From Cololabis saira (lineage: Eukaryota > Chordata > Actinopteri > Beloniformes > Belonidae), in contig NC_084601.1 in the NCBI RefSeq assembly GCF_033807715.1, positions 16,608,690 to 16,672,689 of the forward strand: 64,000 nucleotides of DNA, read 5' to 3'. The translations under genes were made by a program, and so were the position numbers. The first letter of the stretch is position 1, and each line of letters opens with the position of its first letter. Below are positions 35,152 to 46,069 of the stretch, one piece after another. The notes beneath the pieces are model-generated. The model was not told the DNA's origin. It ran no database searches and saw only the letters and a program-made list of their open reading frames with translations.

Positions 35152-36671
35152 GGGCCAAATCCACAAAAGGATTGCGCGGCTTTTGCGGCCGCTAAAGCGG
35201 CGCAAATGAGACAAAAAGAGAGCGTCTAATTCACAAAGCACCCGCAAAGGGCGAATTGCACCACAAACTGCGCTGCCAAGCAAATAGTTTCATGGTGCGC
35301 CTGTGCCATTTGCATGCATGTAAATTAGGTAATATTCATACATTCGGCGCAAAATTGCCCCCTTTCTATACAAATAAGCCTCATTGCAAAAACCGTCTAA
35401 TTCACAAAGGCCAGCGCTATTTGCCACACGCAAAAATAGTGGAGCAAATACCGTCTTTTCGAAGCGTGTATTAACTGCGCGCAAACTCACTCCTCACTCC
35501 CCGTCTGTCTCCGTTTCTCTCTCTCTTCAATATCATTCAAGCCTGTGTGATACTGAATGATATTAAATGTGAAATCTACAGTCAGACATGACTGTACACA
35601 ATCAGATCAAGTGGGGTTGTGGACTTATCTCGGATTTAAAAATAAAAATAACAGGACGGAGCTCAGGATTCATCCATAAGGGGCTGCTTTATTACAAACA
35701 ATTCCATATAAACATATAAATCTAGAATGTGTGTGTTTAACAGCTTAATAATGTCATCACATATCACAACATATATCAGACTTATAATAAAATAGCGCTG
35801 ATCGTGTCCCTGTGTGAAACTCAGCGTCAGTCAGGACTCTCAGCTGCTGCTGGAGCTGCAGCCGCGGTGAGTGGGCTGCCACCCGTCCCTTGAAATACGG
35901 AATTGTTACGTAATTGGGAATTAGAATTAATATAAAACAGTTTATTCCGTATTTGACAATCGTCCCATGCACGTCTGTCACATACGCACACACTAGTTAA
36001 GCCTAATTATGCCTAAATAATGGTCCGCGTTAAATCGACGCAGAGCCTACGCCGTAGGGTTACGCCGTAGGGTACGCGGCGACGCGCACTGTACGGTGCG
36101 CGGGCCGCGTAACCTACGCCGTATGCTCTGTGTCGATTTAACGCGGAACCATAAATCATCCTTGAGCAGCACGGAGGGAGGAGGGAGGAGGGAGGAGGGG
36201 GAGCGGGCCTCCCGTCCCGTCTTCGCACAGTGTCTTGATGATTTGTAATACAGGCTGAGCCTACCGTTAGTTCTTAAACTGAAAAAAATGAGGGGGGTGG
36301 GGGGGGGACAAAAGCATGAGTTTGAAAAGTGGGGGGGGACTTTTCCCCCCCCTGTTCCCAGTGGAAATTGCGCCCTTGCGCCTCACGGCGTTTTATTTTT
36401 ACTCGCTTTATTTTTTATTTCTGCAGTTTTCATTATGGACCAATGTGTGTGCTGAAATATGGAGAACACTGGAAACAGCTCCGCTCACTTACTCAGACAA
36501 GGGCAAATTGCACTCAGCCGCAAAACTTTATGGGCGTTTTTTGCGCCGGCATATCATTAGAGCAAAATCTTTTGTGAATAGGACCTTAAAGCGGGGCAAA
36601 TTGCGGGGGCAAATGCTGCGCAATTCACAGCGCTATTTGCGGGCGCAATCTATTCTTTGTGGATTTGGCCC
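35152..36671. mobile_element. 1.5-kb inverted-repeat element with GCGCAA-rich ends
   Basis: The ends GGGCCAAATCCACAAA and TTTGTGGATTTGGCCC are perfect 16-bp inverted repeats. Both subterminal regions (35170-35490 and 36490-36655) are studded with TTTGCG/CGCAAA and GCGCAATT-type motifs in both orientations, as often seen in hAT-like elements. Family C copy 6 is nested at 36013-36157. No clear target duplication and no recognised transposase; open frames near 36316-36834 lack motifs. Confidence 0.75.
36013..36157 (+). repeat. Palindromic repeat family C, copy 6
   Basis: Left end AATAATGGTCCGCGTTAAAT, right end GATTTAACGCGGAACCATAA. It uses the CGTTAAATCGACGCAGAGCC version of the arm and has GTACGGTGCGCG at the centre. 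Confidence 0.75.
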
Positions 36672-36684
36672 ATTGTGTTTAAGT

Positions 36685-36895
36685 TCTGGTTTGTTCCTGT
36701 TTCCCATCTGCCCTGATCGTCTGCACCTGTGTCTCGTTAACCCTTGTGAATATCTGGTCTTGACTTTCCCTTGCTCCCTGCTGGTCCGTACTGTTTTGTC
36801 CTCCATGTGCCATGTCATGTTTTTGTACTTTTGATTCTTGTTGAAGCTCTGGTTTTTGTATCCTGATTAGCAGCGTTTTTGGTTTTGTCTTAGTT
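36685..36895 (+). repeat. LTR fragment, family D copy 2
   Basis: Shares CCCTGATCGTCTGCACCTGT and the following ~100 bp with 32041-32148, and continues through GTTGAAGCTCTGGTTTTTG. It ends without a recognisable LTR terminus. Confidence 0.5.
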
Positions 36896-36899
36896 AAAT

Positions 36900-37165
36900 C
36901 GTTAAAATGCCAATGGAGCGACTCTAACACTGGAGAGACGTGGTCTCTCCTGCTGATTCCTGTCAGCACTCGTGCTGCTGCATTCTGGATCAGTTACAGT
37001 AATCTAGTCTAGAAGATACAAACGCATGAACTAGTTTTTCTGCATCACTCTGCGAGAGGATTTTCCTAATCTTTGCAATATTACGGAGATGGAAAAATGC
37101 TATTTTACAAACCTGATTGACATATGGTTTAAACGACAAATCCTGATCGAAATACTGTTCCCGAA
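36900..37165 (-). pseudogene. LINE reverse-transcriptase fragment (minus)
   Basis: The minus strand encodes the region after the RT palm of a fish LINE: DQDLSFKPYVNQVCK, FFHLRNIAKIRKILSQSDAE, KLVHAFVSSRLDYCN and, in another frame, RRDHVSPVLESLHW. A frameshift separates the last two, and both ends are missing. Confidence 0.8.
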
Positions 37166-37290
37166 GTGGTCGCACCCGTCGCTGTTCCCGAGGTGGTTCC
37201 AGACGCACTTCAGCCGACACCCAGGCCCCTGTCAAGGACCCGGTGTCCCCCTCAGCCGACGCCGAGGACCCGGTGTCCCCCATCTTTTAT
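37150..37290. repeat. Short GC-rich imperfect repeat
   Basis: GAGGACCCGGTGTCCCCC and AAGGACCCGGTGTCCCCC are direct repeats, as are TGTTCCCGAAGTGGT and TGTTCCCGAGGTGGT. The block abuts the LINE fragment. No function inferred. Confidence 0.5.
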
Positions 37291-37547
37291 GGCTATCACA
37301 TGTGCATGTGTGGAAGTTCTACATCTGCAAAAAAAAACAGAAACCTGGTCAAAGAACAAACGATTTGGAACAGAATTAAAAATGAAAAGTATAATCAGTC
37401 TATTTCAATAATATGTCCACATACAGTGATCATCTAGTCATAGAGGAAACATGATGGTTTCAGTCTGTACTAAATACTGAACATTGAACCAAGAAACATA
37501 GCATGGGGCAGGTTGTTTCAAAAGAGAAACTAAGGACACCAATTAAA

Positions 37548-37970
37548 TTAAAGCTGCAAGCAGCGATGAACGGGCCCTCGCACCCTTGTGCACGTTCAGG
37601 CGTGCTGCAGTGGAAGCCCTTGAAAGACTTGCATGTAGATTCTTCAGGCCTGGACATTTAGCGGATGACACCACCCACGACTCTCTATATCAAACCATTC
37701 AAAAGTTATGGCAGAAAGTAGGAACTATCAGATATCGACCAATCAGATGATGGGACGGGGCCAATTTGCACCAATTAAGGTGAAAGAGTCAAAACCGAGT
37801 CCGATGACACCACCCACGACTCTGTATGTCATACCATTCAAAAGTTATGGCAGAAAATAGGATCTATCAAATATCGACCAATCAGAAGAAGGGGCGGGGC
37901 TAATTCATGCCAATGAAGGTCAAGTACTCAAAACCGAGTCAGATGACACGACCCACGACTCGTATATGAT
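37548..37970 (+). repeat. Dispersed repeat family A, copy 4
   Basis: Begins TTAAAGCTGCAAGCAGCGAT and contains three successive ~130-bp modules. Each has GATGACACCACCCACGACTC, AAAAGTTATGGCAG and ACCAATCAGA followed by a GGGGCGGGGC-like box. The right half of the family is missing. Confidence 0.75.
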
Positions 37971-38496
37971 TTGAAAGCAACTTGGTCACCTAACTGATCT
38001 ATGAAACAGTATTTTGTCAACAAACTACAAGTGGCAAAAGATGCTCAACCACGCACAACCAAGTGGTTATTTGAAAATAGTATTTGCTCAAAACATGAAC
38101 TAATCATGTAAGCATCTGTGAACATAGAGCTGATGTGACTTGTCAAAAAGCTCCAGTGTTGTCTCTCCTGTCCTAAATAGATTATCCCAGAGGCTTTGCG
38201 GTTTCTGAATGTGCAATTTGACAAATTTCAATCTCATCTTTTTAAGATTTGCTTTGAACACTTCTCCTCAGTCAACCACTTTGGCTCAAACAGTGATGGA
38301 TGGAGAGATGTGACTTGACTTTGGATTTCACCTTGCATCGTTTTGGAAGTTCTGGGCTTTGGTTTCAATTTGTATCATTTATCTCATAGTTCCTTTTTTT
38401 TGGTAATGATCTTGTTGAAGTACATATCAAAAGCAATATAAGATTTTCATTTGCCGATTCCCAGTAAAACAGAATGTATTATTACTTTTGTCATTT

Positions 38497-38583
38497 ATTT
38501 CAGTGAATGGTCACTGAAATACCTTCCATTAAAGACAAACAAACTCACAATGATGTGAGCTTTTTTGTCTTTAATGGAAGGGT
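38497..38583. repeat. Two adjacent perfect/near-perfect hairpins
   Basis: 38497-38520 is a 24-bp palindrome with 10-bp arms (ATTTCAGTGA / TCACTGAAAT). Immediately after it, arms 38522-38549 and 38554-38581 pair over 28 bp with two mismatches and a 4-base loop. The stem begins CCTTCCATTAAAGACAAA. It could be a microRNA-like precursor or a tiny MITE. Confidence 0.75.
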
Positions 38584-38655
38584 AACAAATGTATCCAAAT
38601 CTGTATCATGCTGCCGTATGGGAGGCTTTTAATGTACCAAAGGAATCATGTATAG

Positions 38656-39644
38656 TAGGGATGTCCCGATACCATTTTTTTTCACACCGAGTACGAGTAC
38701 GAGTATTTTAATTTGTGTACTCGCCGATACCGAGTACCGATCCGATAATTCTACCACAAAAATAACTAGGCTAAAAATGCAACGAAAAATGCAATGAATT
38801 GGAAGACAGGTTTTATTTGCAACAGAAATTCTTTTTTAAACAAAACTCAGCCGGCTGGGCATTCCTCCGCGCTTTAGTCTCATCGCAGGTACATCAACTG
38901 AGCATGTGCAGTGCTTCACCTGAAGCCGTCCATGTGAAACAACATAAACAATCAAATAGAATTTAAAAAACAGGCTAAATGAAATGATGTTACACACTCT
39001 TGTACAGTAGGTGGCGGTATGCACCTTAAAGTTGGTTGCGATCCGCCAATAAAACAGAGAAGAAGGAGGACATAAACAATCCCATTGTTACAGTCCGGTT
39101 ATATAGAGTGATACCTGTGAGTGAGACTGGCAGCGCAGTTTCAGGCAAGATAGTGACAATTAATGTAAGCGGGATGTCAGCAGTGTGGACATATTTCATA
39201 ATAAGGGACGACGACAGAAGCAAGGCAGACTGCGGGCTGTCGGCGCGGCTAACGCGGCTAATGGCTATGGAATGTAACAATGGGATTGTTTATGTTGTAT
39301 TGTGACTTACGTGGAGTGTTTAATAAAGTTCCCCGTGAGTAAAAGTAATACTCAACTGTCCAGTTTGTATAATTAAGGAAGATAGAATTGACTGAAACAT
39401 GGAACAGCTGGCTACAGTCATAGAGCAACAGCTCAGCGGCTGCTGCTGCTCAGCCAGGCTGCAGACTGATCCGGGGAGCTGCGGGGCGGCTCAACATCTC
39501 CCCCTAGCGGCGCTAACCAGTAACTACAACAACAATGAAGTATCGGTGCGTGGTATCGGAAAACTTTTGCGCGTACGAGTACCAGTATATGAGGGCAGTA
39601 TTGGCCCCGATACCGATACCAGTATCGGTATCGGGTCAGTTCTA
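38656..39644 (+). mobile_element. hAT-type element with BED-finger remnant
   Basis: Ends TAGGGATGTCCCGATACC and GGTATCGGGTCAGTTCTA form imperfect inverted repeats. They are flanked by the 8-bp near-duplication ATGTATAG (38648-38655) and ATGTATTG (39645-39652), diagnostic of hAT insertion. The interior encodes a short stretch, SAVWTYFIIRDDDRSKADC (within 39160-39250), resembling the start of a BED zinc finger. This suggests internal deletion of a ZBED-like hAT. CGAGTACGAGTA repeats lie near the ends. Confidence 0.75.
39071..39294. repeat. Internal inverted repeat in the hAT element
   Basis: Arms at 39071-39092 and 39273-39294 are perfect 22-bp inverted repeats beginning CATAAACAATCCCATT. They enclose the BED-like remnant. 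This could be a nested small element or part of the parent transposon. Confidence 0.7.
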
Positions 39645-39659
39645 ATGTATTGTGATTCA

Positions 39660-41030
39660 TTTCAGCCTAAAATGTGTTAGACAATGCTAAAACAAAACTT
39701 TAGTAAAGTTGTTGAATGAAAATTGTGAGACTTTCAGTAAAGACATCTAACTGAAGAAAACTTTTATGGCTAAAAAGACTATGGCTAAAAAGACGATAAC
39801 CGCTCAATTCAGACAAGCAATGAGCCCCATTAATACATCCCATTGGAAATCTTTTGTAACTCAAATAAAAAATAAAAAATTCAATTGAAAAAAAATATTT
39901 AAGCACTTTGAGGACTAAATAATCAAAGACATCTCTACCATTCACCTCTAATGAAAAGAACTCAATATTCAAACAGCCTTGTGGAGCCTCTGATTCTGAA
40001 TCGCTGATTCATTCTGCAGCACAAATGATTTTTGCTACAGCTAGTTCTTTGGTGGAGGAAGATATCTTAACCTCATAAAGTGTCTGAAGATGCTGCATTT
40101 TAGATAATGTAAGAGAAACATCTCGCTGTTTTTGTATGTCAGCTATTAAAGCAGCACAGCCAACATCAGTATAAACGAAGCCAACACGATTAGAGCTAAC
40201 CATCCAACTTGTGCTGTATTGACATTCTTGAAATTGAGCAGAGTTAAAAGAAAAAATGAAAATGACACACTTAAGACACAATTTAGGGCTTTAGAAAACC
40301 CAGGACCTGCTTTAGCAACAGTGAAGTGCCACAGTCTCTTTGTATGGTTGAAGCACTACTGCAGGGATACGATCGGATCCTTTGCAGAGGTAATGCCCAG
40401 AACTGTATGGATTTTCTGTCGTTAAAATTAATCTTTAAGATGTCAAATTGACCTGAGAGAGACTATCAGGAAAACCTAAATGCTCATCTTATAGCTTTTG
40501 TTTACACAGCTGTTTTATTTATTTTTCAGCTGTGTACATATCAGCAAAAATACAACACTCCTAAAGTAAAAAAAAAAAGGGATTTCCAGCTTTCTGTTGT
40601 TTCCTGACATTTGCTGATATTAATAAACCATGAATCTATCTCTCTTCCTTCTTCTTGTCCCATACTAAAATACTAAAGTTTCAACTGCTGCATCAGCACT
40701 ATTCCCCACGGATAATGAATAGATGATCCAAAGTCATAAAACTTAATCTAATGTTATAAGACAGATGCTTTTATCACATCAACAAGTAAACAGAATGCAT
40801 GAGTGAGGAAAACAGGTGCAGCTCCACTCACTGACAGGCTGCAACATGTCGGCTTGGTAAAGAGCAGGAATTAAGCAACGAATTAAACTTGTGGTAACAA
40901 GTTCTTAAATGCAAGTTACAGAAACAGTAGACATTTTAATGTAGCAAAGTCTATCTGAATGGTGGTTATGATACAACTGGCTGATTTGATTTGCCTCTGT
41001 TGTTACATAATAAATTAAAACAGTTACCGT
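39660..41030. other. Unassigned interval
   Basis: No recognised exon or repeat boundary. A local palindrome, ACACAGCTG...CAGCTGTGT, spans ~40505-40537. Confidence 0.4.
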
Positions 41031-41115
41031 ATTTTCTGCACTATAAGGCGCACTTAAAACCCTTAATTTTCCTCAAAAATTGGCAGTGCGTCCTATAATT
41101 AGATGCGCTTTGTGT
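41028..41115 (+). repeat. Repeat end of the CCGTATTTTC(T/C)GCACTATAAGG type
   Basis: TACCGTATTTTCTGCACTAT, then AAGGCGCACTTAAAACCC and GGCAGTGCGTCCTATAA. This is a widespread vertebrate DNA-repeat terminus. A matching right end is not found before 41,900. Confidence 0.45.
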
Positions 41116-41959
41116 ATGAATATTGCTGTGCTTACTGACCTCGAACCAATTTAATGAGCTACACTGCGCTCCAAAATCTGTCAAAATGTTTTAGTGCGAC
41201 TTTGGTAAGCGTCCAACAATCACTTGATTGATTGTTAGACCTTTCCCTGCTGACACAAGGATGTTGTATTAAAGTCGGTCCTTAGTTGCATACGGGTTGT
41301 AATGTCAGACAACGTTAGATAACTTATTATGTAATGGTGGCAAGCAACCATTATCCAACATCTAGTCAATGTTACCTTACTGTACTATTAGACGTCAAGC
41401 CAACATTATGTTTTAAGCATAAACCCATTTTTTAAATCTATATTATAATCCAATTGCAATCAAATGTTTGACTACAACGTTGTTCCATCCTCACACTAAC
41501 TTCATGTATCTGCTATCCCTGGCAACGATGAACCAATCAGTGAACAGGACGTATTATGAGGCACAGCAATCAGCTGTGTTGTGAGCGTTTTCTTGGTTCA
41601 GTAGTGCGTACAGGCTGCGTACGCATGATACTAGTGGCCTCCACTAGGGGCAGAGTGTATCCTCGTTTTAGAAAATACAACTGTAAAATATACAACCAGG
41701 AAGAGGAAGTTATTGTGTTTAATATTGAGCAAATAAAAACGTGGACAAAGTCAAAATACGAATTAGAATATTAACTTCATTTTAAGTATGGAATGAATAC
41801 AATTTCTTCTTTATCTAGGGCAGAATATAAGTCGTGGAAATATGTATATCAAAACGTGACATTCAAACAAACAGATGGAGATTTGATGAGTTACTGATTT
41901 GACTCCCAGTAAAAATAAATGTTTGTTGGAAGGAATGTGCATATGAATATATACACTAT

Positions 41960-42510
41960 ACTATACTTGTTGGCTTCCTTCTGTCTCGCAAGACAATGGA
42001 GTATGCGCCAGGGATTAGTCTGTTGATGGGTTACAGGCCTTGCTGTGGCTGAACAGTCGGAAGTGACCTCTCCAGGGCGCATGCCTGGGCAAAATATATG
42101 GTAATCCTGGGGTGCCCAGTCATCAGGATCCCCCTCTCGGCCTTGCTGATGTGGTCCAAAGGAAAGCAGGGCAATACATTTGGCATCAGCTTGGCTGCAG
42201 GAACTGCCGGTAGGGGGTCAGCGGTGACACCCAGCCGCCTAAGGGGCTCCACTCCTGATTTTTTTCTGGGTTTACTCCCATAGCCATTCCTTCTCCCAAA
42301 GGTGTTCCACAAGGCAGGGGGGGTCTTCACCGTAACCCTGGTTTGGGGGCTGACAGGTACTGAGCCTTAGCCAGAGGCCGCATGGAGGTGACAGTGGTTA
42401 GGGGTACCCTCATTCCGTCCCCTAGGTCCAGGCCCCCACCGTCGGATGCAGTTTAACGTCATACCGAGGACACAAGTGTAGCACTAGCAGTAAGCTAAGT
42501 GGAGAGCCAC
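41960..42510 (-). other. GC-richer block of unknown nature
   Basis: Sharply bounded rise in GC within AT-rich DNA. The minus strand has adjoining open frames (42330-42031 and 42082-41891) with phrases such as SGVEPLRRLGVTADPLPA and HISKAERGILMTGHPRI. The compositional edge suggests an inserted repeat or retro-copy, but I cannot name it and found no termini. Confidence 0.35.
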
Positions 42511-42626
42511 AACTCAACTTAGAATGCCTCTTTAACGGGCAGATACAGAGACTATACTATATACTATATAGAAATCTGCAACTTTTTTACCACATGAAAG
42601 GATACCACAAAGAGAACAATGGTAAA

Positions 42627-42958
42627 TTAAAGCTGCAAGCAGCGATGAAGGGCCCTCGCGCGTGCAATTTTCACCAATTATGGTCAAGGACTCAAAACTA
42701 AGTCCGATGACACCACCCATGACTCTTTATGTCAAACCATTCAAAAGTTATTGCAGAAACTAGGAACTATCAGATATCAACCAATCAGAAGAAGGGGCGG
42801 GGCTGATTTGCACCAATTAAGGTGAAGTACTCAAAACCGAGTCAGATGACACCACCCAAGACTCTCTATGTCAAACCATTCAAAAGTTATGGCAGAAAAT
42901 AGGATCTATCAAATATCGACCAATCAGAAGAAGGGGCGGGACTATTTCATGCCAATTA
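42627..42958 (+). repeat. Dispersed repeat family A, copy 5
   Basis: Begins TTAAAGCTGCAAGCAGCGAT and has two modules, each with ACCAATCAGAAGAAGGGGCG. Truncated on the right. Confidence 0.75.
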
Positions 42959-42959
42959 C

Positions 42960-43905
42960 ATTACACTGACATTATTTTGCTAAGACAAATTGATACAAAT
43001 TAATTCTGTAGCCTGATCTGAGAATCACTGCAATGAATAAAGAATTGTAGCCAACGCCGAGCCTTTCAACACCGTAACCCGAGGCCGCTGAAGCAGAACA
43101 AGCTGATGTCCACTTCAGCACTGACATCACTACAATAAAAAGATCTATAACTATTATCATAAAAACATGAGCCAAAATATGTAATTACAAAAATATGAAT
43201 ACTTGTAACCCAATTACATCTAGACCCCCCCCCCCCCCCCACACACACACACACACACACACACTGTCTTGTGTGTGGACTGTGTGTATTTTGCTATTTG
43301 TTTTATATGTAGTTTGTTAAAATAAAATATTTTAAGGAGTGTGCTGGTGAGTAAACATATTTTATATATTTTGAAACGTAATATTTTTCCCTTCACGGCA
43401 TAATCGTTAACACATTACAAATACAAATCCCCCCCACCCCAAGCTCGCACACAAAGATACACACAAAAAGATATGGAGAAGTGTTGACTCAAATATAACT
43501 TCTTTTTTTTTTTTCCTGTACCCTAACAATGGAATTATATCTGGCGGTCTGTGCGATGGCTACAGTGTCTATGGGTGCTAGACAGCTGGCGGCTTTTGTT
43601 TAGTTGTTCAAAAAAGGTTGGTGAGGTGTGAAAAAAATTCTTATAGACCAAAGGGGGGCCCAGCAGGAAATGTTTGGGAACCACTGCTTTAAAGAGACAG
43701 GAGTGAAAATAGGACTTTTTAAAAGGAGAGTGAAAATGAAATCCATGTATTGTTTGCTCTTTGGTATTTCTGTTTGATAAAAAAAAGTGGCATAGTTTAA
43801 ATTTTTCTGTCCTTAAAACAAATCAGAAAAAGGGTAAAAAAACCCCCAAAAAAACAAAGACTGCCAGTGCCCACATAACTAGAGGTACCAGATCTTTTTT
43901 AAGGA
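42960..43905. other. Unassigned spacer with C and CA tracts
   Basis: A poly-C run (43226-43240) passes directly into (AC)n to 43264. The phrase AGGGGGGCCCAGCAGGAAAT followed by GTTTGGGAACCACTGC (~43652-43687) resembles a common repeat end. Otherwise unassigned. Confidence 0.4.
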
Positions 43906-43910
43906 CTTAA

Positions 43911-44198
43911 AGGGGACCTATTATGAAAAACACGTTTTCTCTTGATTTAACATATATAAAGTGATCTCCAGCCTGCCAACTCAGAGAAGGAGGAAAGCAA
44001 CCAAATTCTGCAGTGTCTGTACAGCCGCCTGGATGAACCATCCAGTGTGATGTGGCTTCTACGAGCCGTTCAGATTCTGCTCCCTTTCGTTACGTAACGC
44101 CAAATTTCTAATTTATTTAGCAAAAACAATCAAAAGCTTGTTTTTAAGACAATCAAGGCCTGTTTAAAATAGGTATCAGATGCCGTAATAGGTCCCCT
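43911..44198 (+). mobile_element. TTAA-flanked element, short copy 3
   Basis: TTAA at 43907-43910 and 44199-44202, ends AGGGGACCTATTATG and GTAATAGGTCCCCT. The smallest copy (288 bp), with a central deletion compared with copies 2 and 4. Confidence 0.85.
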
Positions 44199-44304
44199 TT
44201 AAGTCTTGACAGCATTGACACTAAACACTGCTCAGACATAGATGCACCAAGCATCCTCAGCATGATTGTCTATTCACTTTGAAAAGAATGATGCCAGGCA
44301 GATG

Positions 44305-44455
44305 GGTGGCACAGTGGTTAGAGCGAGCGGCCCGGTCCTCCAGCAGCGGTTGAAGGTTTGAGTCCCGGCCTGTGGCCCTTTGCTGCATGTCACCCTCATT
44401 CTCTCTCTACCTCCTTCCTGTTTGTACTTTAGATAAAAAAATTAAAAAAAACGAT
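44305..44455 (+). repeat. tRNA-derived SINE
   Basis: The tRNA-like head reads GGTGGCACAGTGGTTAGAGC (A box) and GAAGGTTTGAGTCCCGGCC (B box). The body TTTGCTGCATGTCACCCTCA, TTCTCTCTCTACCTCC and an A-rich tail follow. The body and poly(A) argue against a functional tRNA gene. Confidence 0.75.
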
Positions 44456-44459
44456 GATG

Positions 44460-45865
44460 TCAACCTTTGTAAAACTGAATTGTAGCTTCTATCAGAAGTT
44501 GGATAAATTTCAACATTCCCCGCTTCACCTCCAGAATCAGCCTACAGATATCATGCAACTAGTGCTATCTGGTTAAATTGTGAGGGCGGGAATGTTTCAG
44601 AGCACGTGTATCAGAAATGTGATTGCTTGTTTTTAGTATGAAGAAGGACTGTCAGTGGTACCCCCCTTTGAATGTTACTTTGTGAGCACATGGTTAAAGA
44701 CCTTTCAGATAGGACATAGTAGAGGCCGAACTCTTCTCTGGGACCTATTGATCGCTATGTTTAGTGTGATGCAAGAGCGACTCAGCACCTCAAAGGCACA
44801 AGACAACTAAGGACAAATGCGCCGCCTTGGTAAGCTTGTTAAAAAATGTTTGACTTGGGTGCACCACTCTGTGGACAGCTCAATGCATCCAATTACAGAT
44901 AATCTGACAATGAAGATGAGGTTGTTGTGGGCGATGTCCCAGTTCCCTTCTGTTACCCCTATCCTTTGTTTTTATCTTCAAATCAGAAATCATTATTTCA
45001 TCATTCTGTGCTGGTTTTACAACAGACAAGAAAAAGAAAAAAGAAACAACACTGCTTATTTTTTAAATCTTTTTATTTGGTTCTGGAACAGAGAAAGTAA
45101 AGAATGAATGAGATGGATGCTGCTGCTGCTGCCGGGTTTTAAATCAACAAAATGTAAAAAAAATGAAATGCGGACCAAAGCGTAAAGATAAAAAAGTTTA
45201 TTTTCTGTTTTTGCCTTTTTCTTCTTTTTTTAAAAAGTTAGAGCATTATCAAAAACATTGGTGAAACTTTTTCCTTTAACCTTCTTTGTCTTCTTACAGT
45301 GACTGAGGTACTGTAGCATCTTCATTGCCTCCTGTCCCCAAATATGGATTTCTTTGTACTTCCTTATTTGAGTAAAACAGGCCGTGTGTCTACCATGACC
45401 CTTAACATTGACTCTGTGGTGCTTTTCTAAATGTTTTTTGATGTCAAATTGCCCATAATGTTGGTTAATCACAGTGTGTCTTATTACATTTAAAAAAGGT
45501 CTTAATATTAGATTTATATATTTTTTGATTCATCATAACAGCCAACAGAAGATCTGCGTGAGGAACCTATGAATATAAGAGGGGAAGAAACAATGGGATG
45601 CTGCCAACTACCGCATTGATAATTGAATATCAGCAGGTGTGACCACCTCAATAAATGATAAAATAGAAGAAATGTTGCTGTCCCATCCAATTAGGGAGGG
45701 TTAATGGTCATTTTCAAAGAATCCTTCATTCCACAGTGAGAAATATTAAAGACAAGTGCCAATTTTCTCAGAACTGGACATACCAGCAATATTTCCCAGA
45801 AAAGTAAAAGATTGAAGACACTAACTTTATACTTTACGCTGTCTCAGACAGTACAGTACTGTATA
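44460..45865. other. Unassigned interval
   Basis: No recognised gene. A GCT trinucleotide tract lies at 45119-45132. Confidence 0.4.
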
Positions 45866-45867
45866 TC

Positions 45868-46010
45868 TAGCATCCAACCATTCAAAATCCACACCCATTT
45901 GCTCCTTTTTAGGGTCTCGGGGATCAGCTGGAGCTTACCTCAGGCAAGGTTTTTGCTGTAATGTAACAGTCCTAACACCAAACCACGTGCTGCCCTATGT
46001 TTAGTATGTT
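45868..46010 (-). repeat. SINE/LINE 3' end relic (minus)
   Basis: Plus strand reads GGGTCTCGGGGATCAGCTGG and AGCTTACCTCAG, the inverse of the common fish retroposon end (GAGATAGGCTCCAGC-type). Degenerate. Confidence 0.45.
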
Positions 46011-46069
46011 AACCTCAATTAAAAGATGCAACAGCTCATTGTTGTTATAACTGGCTGCTTGGCAGGAAA

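Noticed and set aside
36316..36834. 172-residue open frame
   Set aside because: Spans the end of an inverted-repeat element and an LTR fragment, so it crosses unrelated insertions; no motif.
42665..42925. CRISPR-like spaced repeats
   Set aside because: The modules are long, adjacent without unique spacers and dispersed through the window as family A in a eukaryotic sequence.
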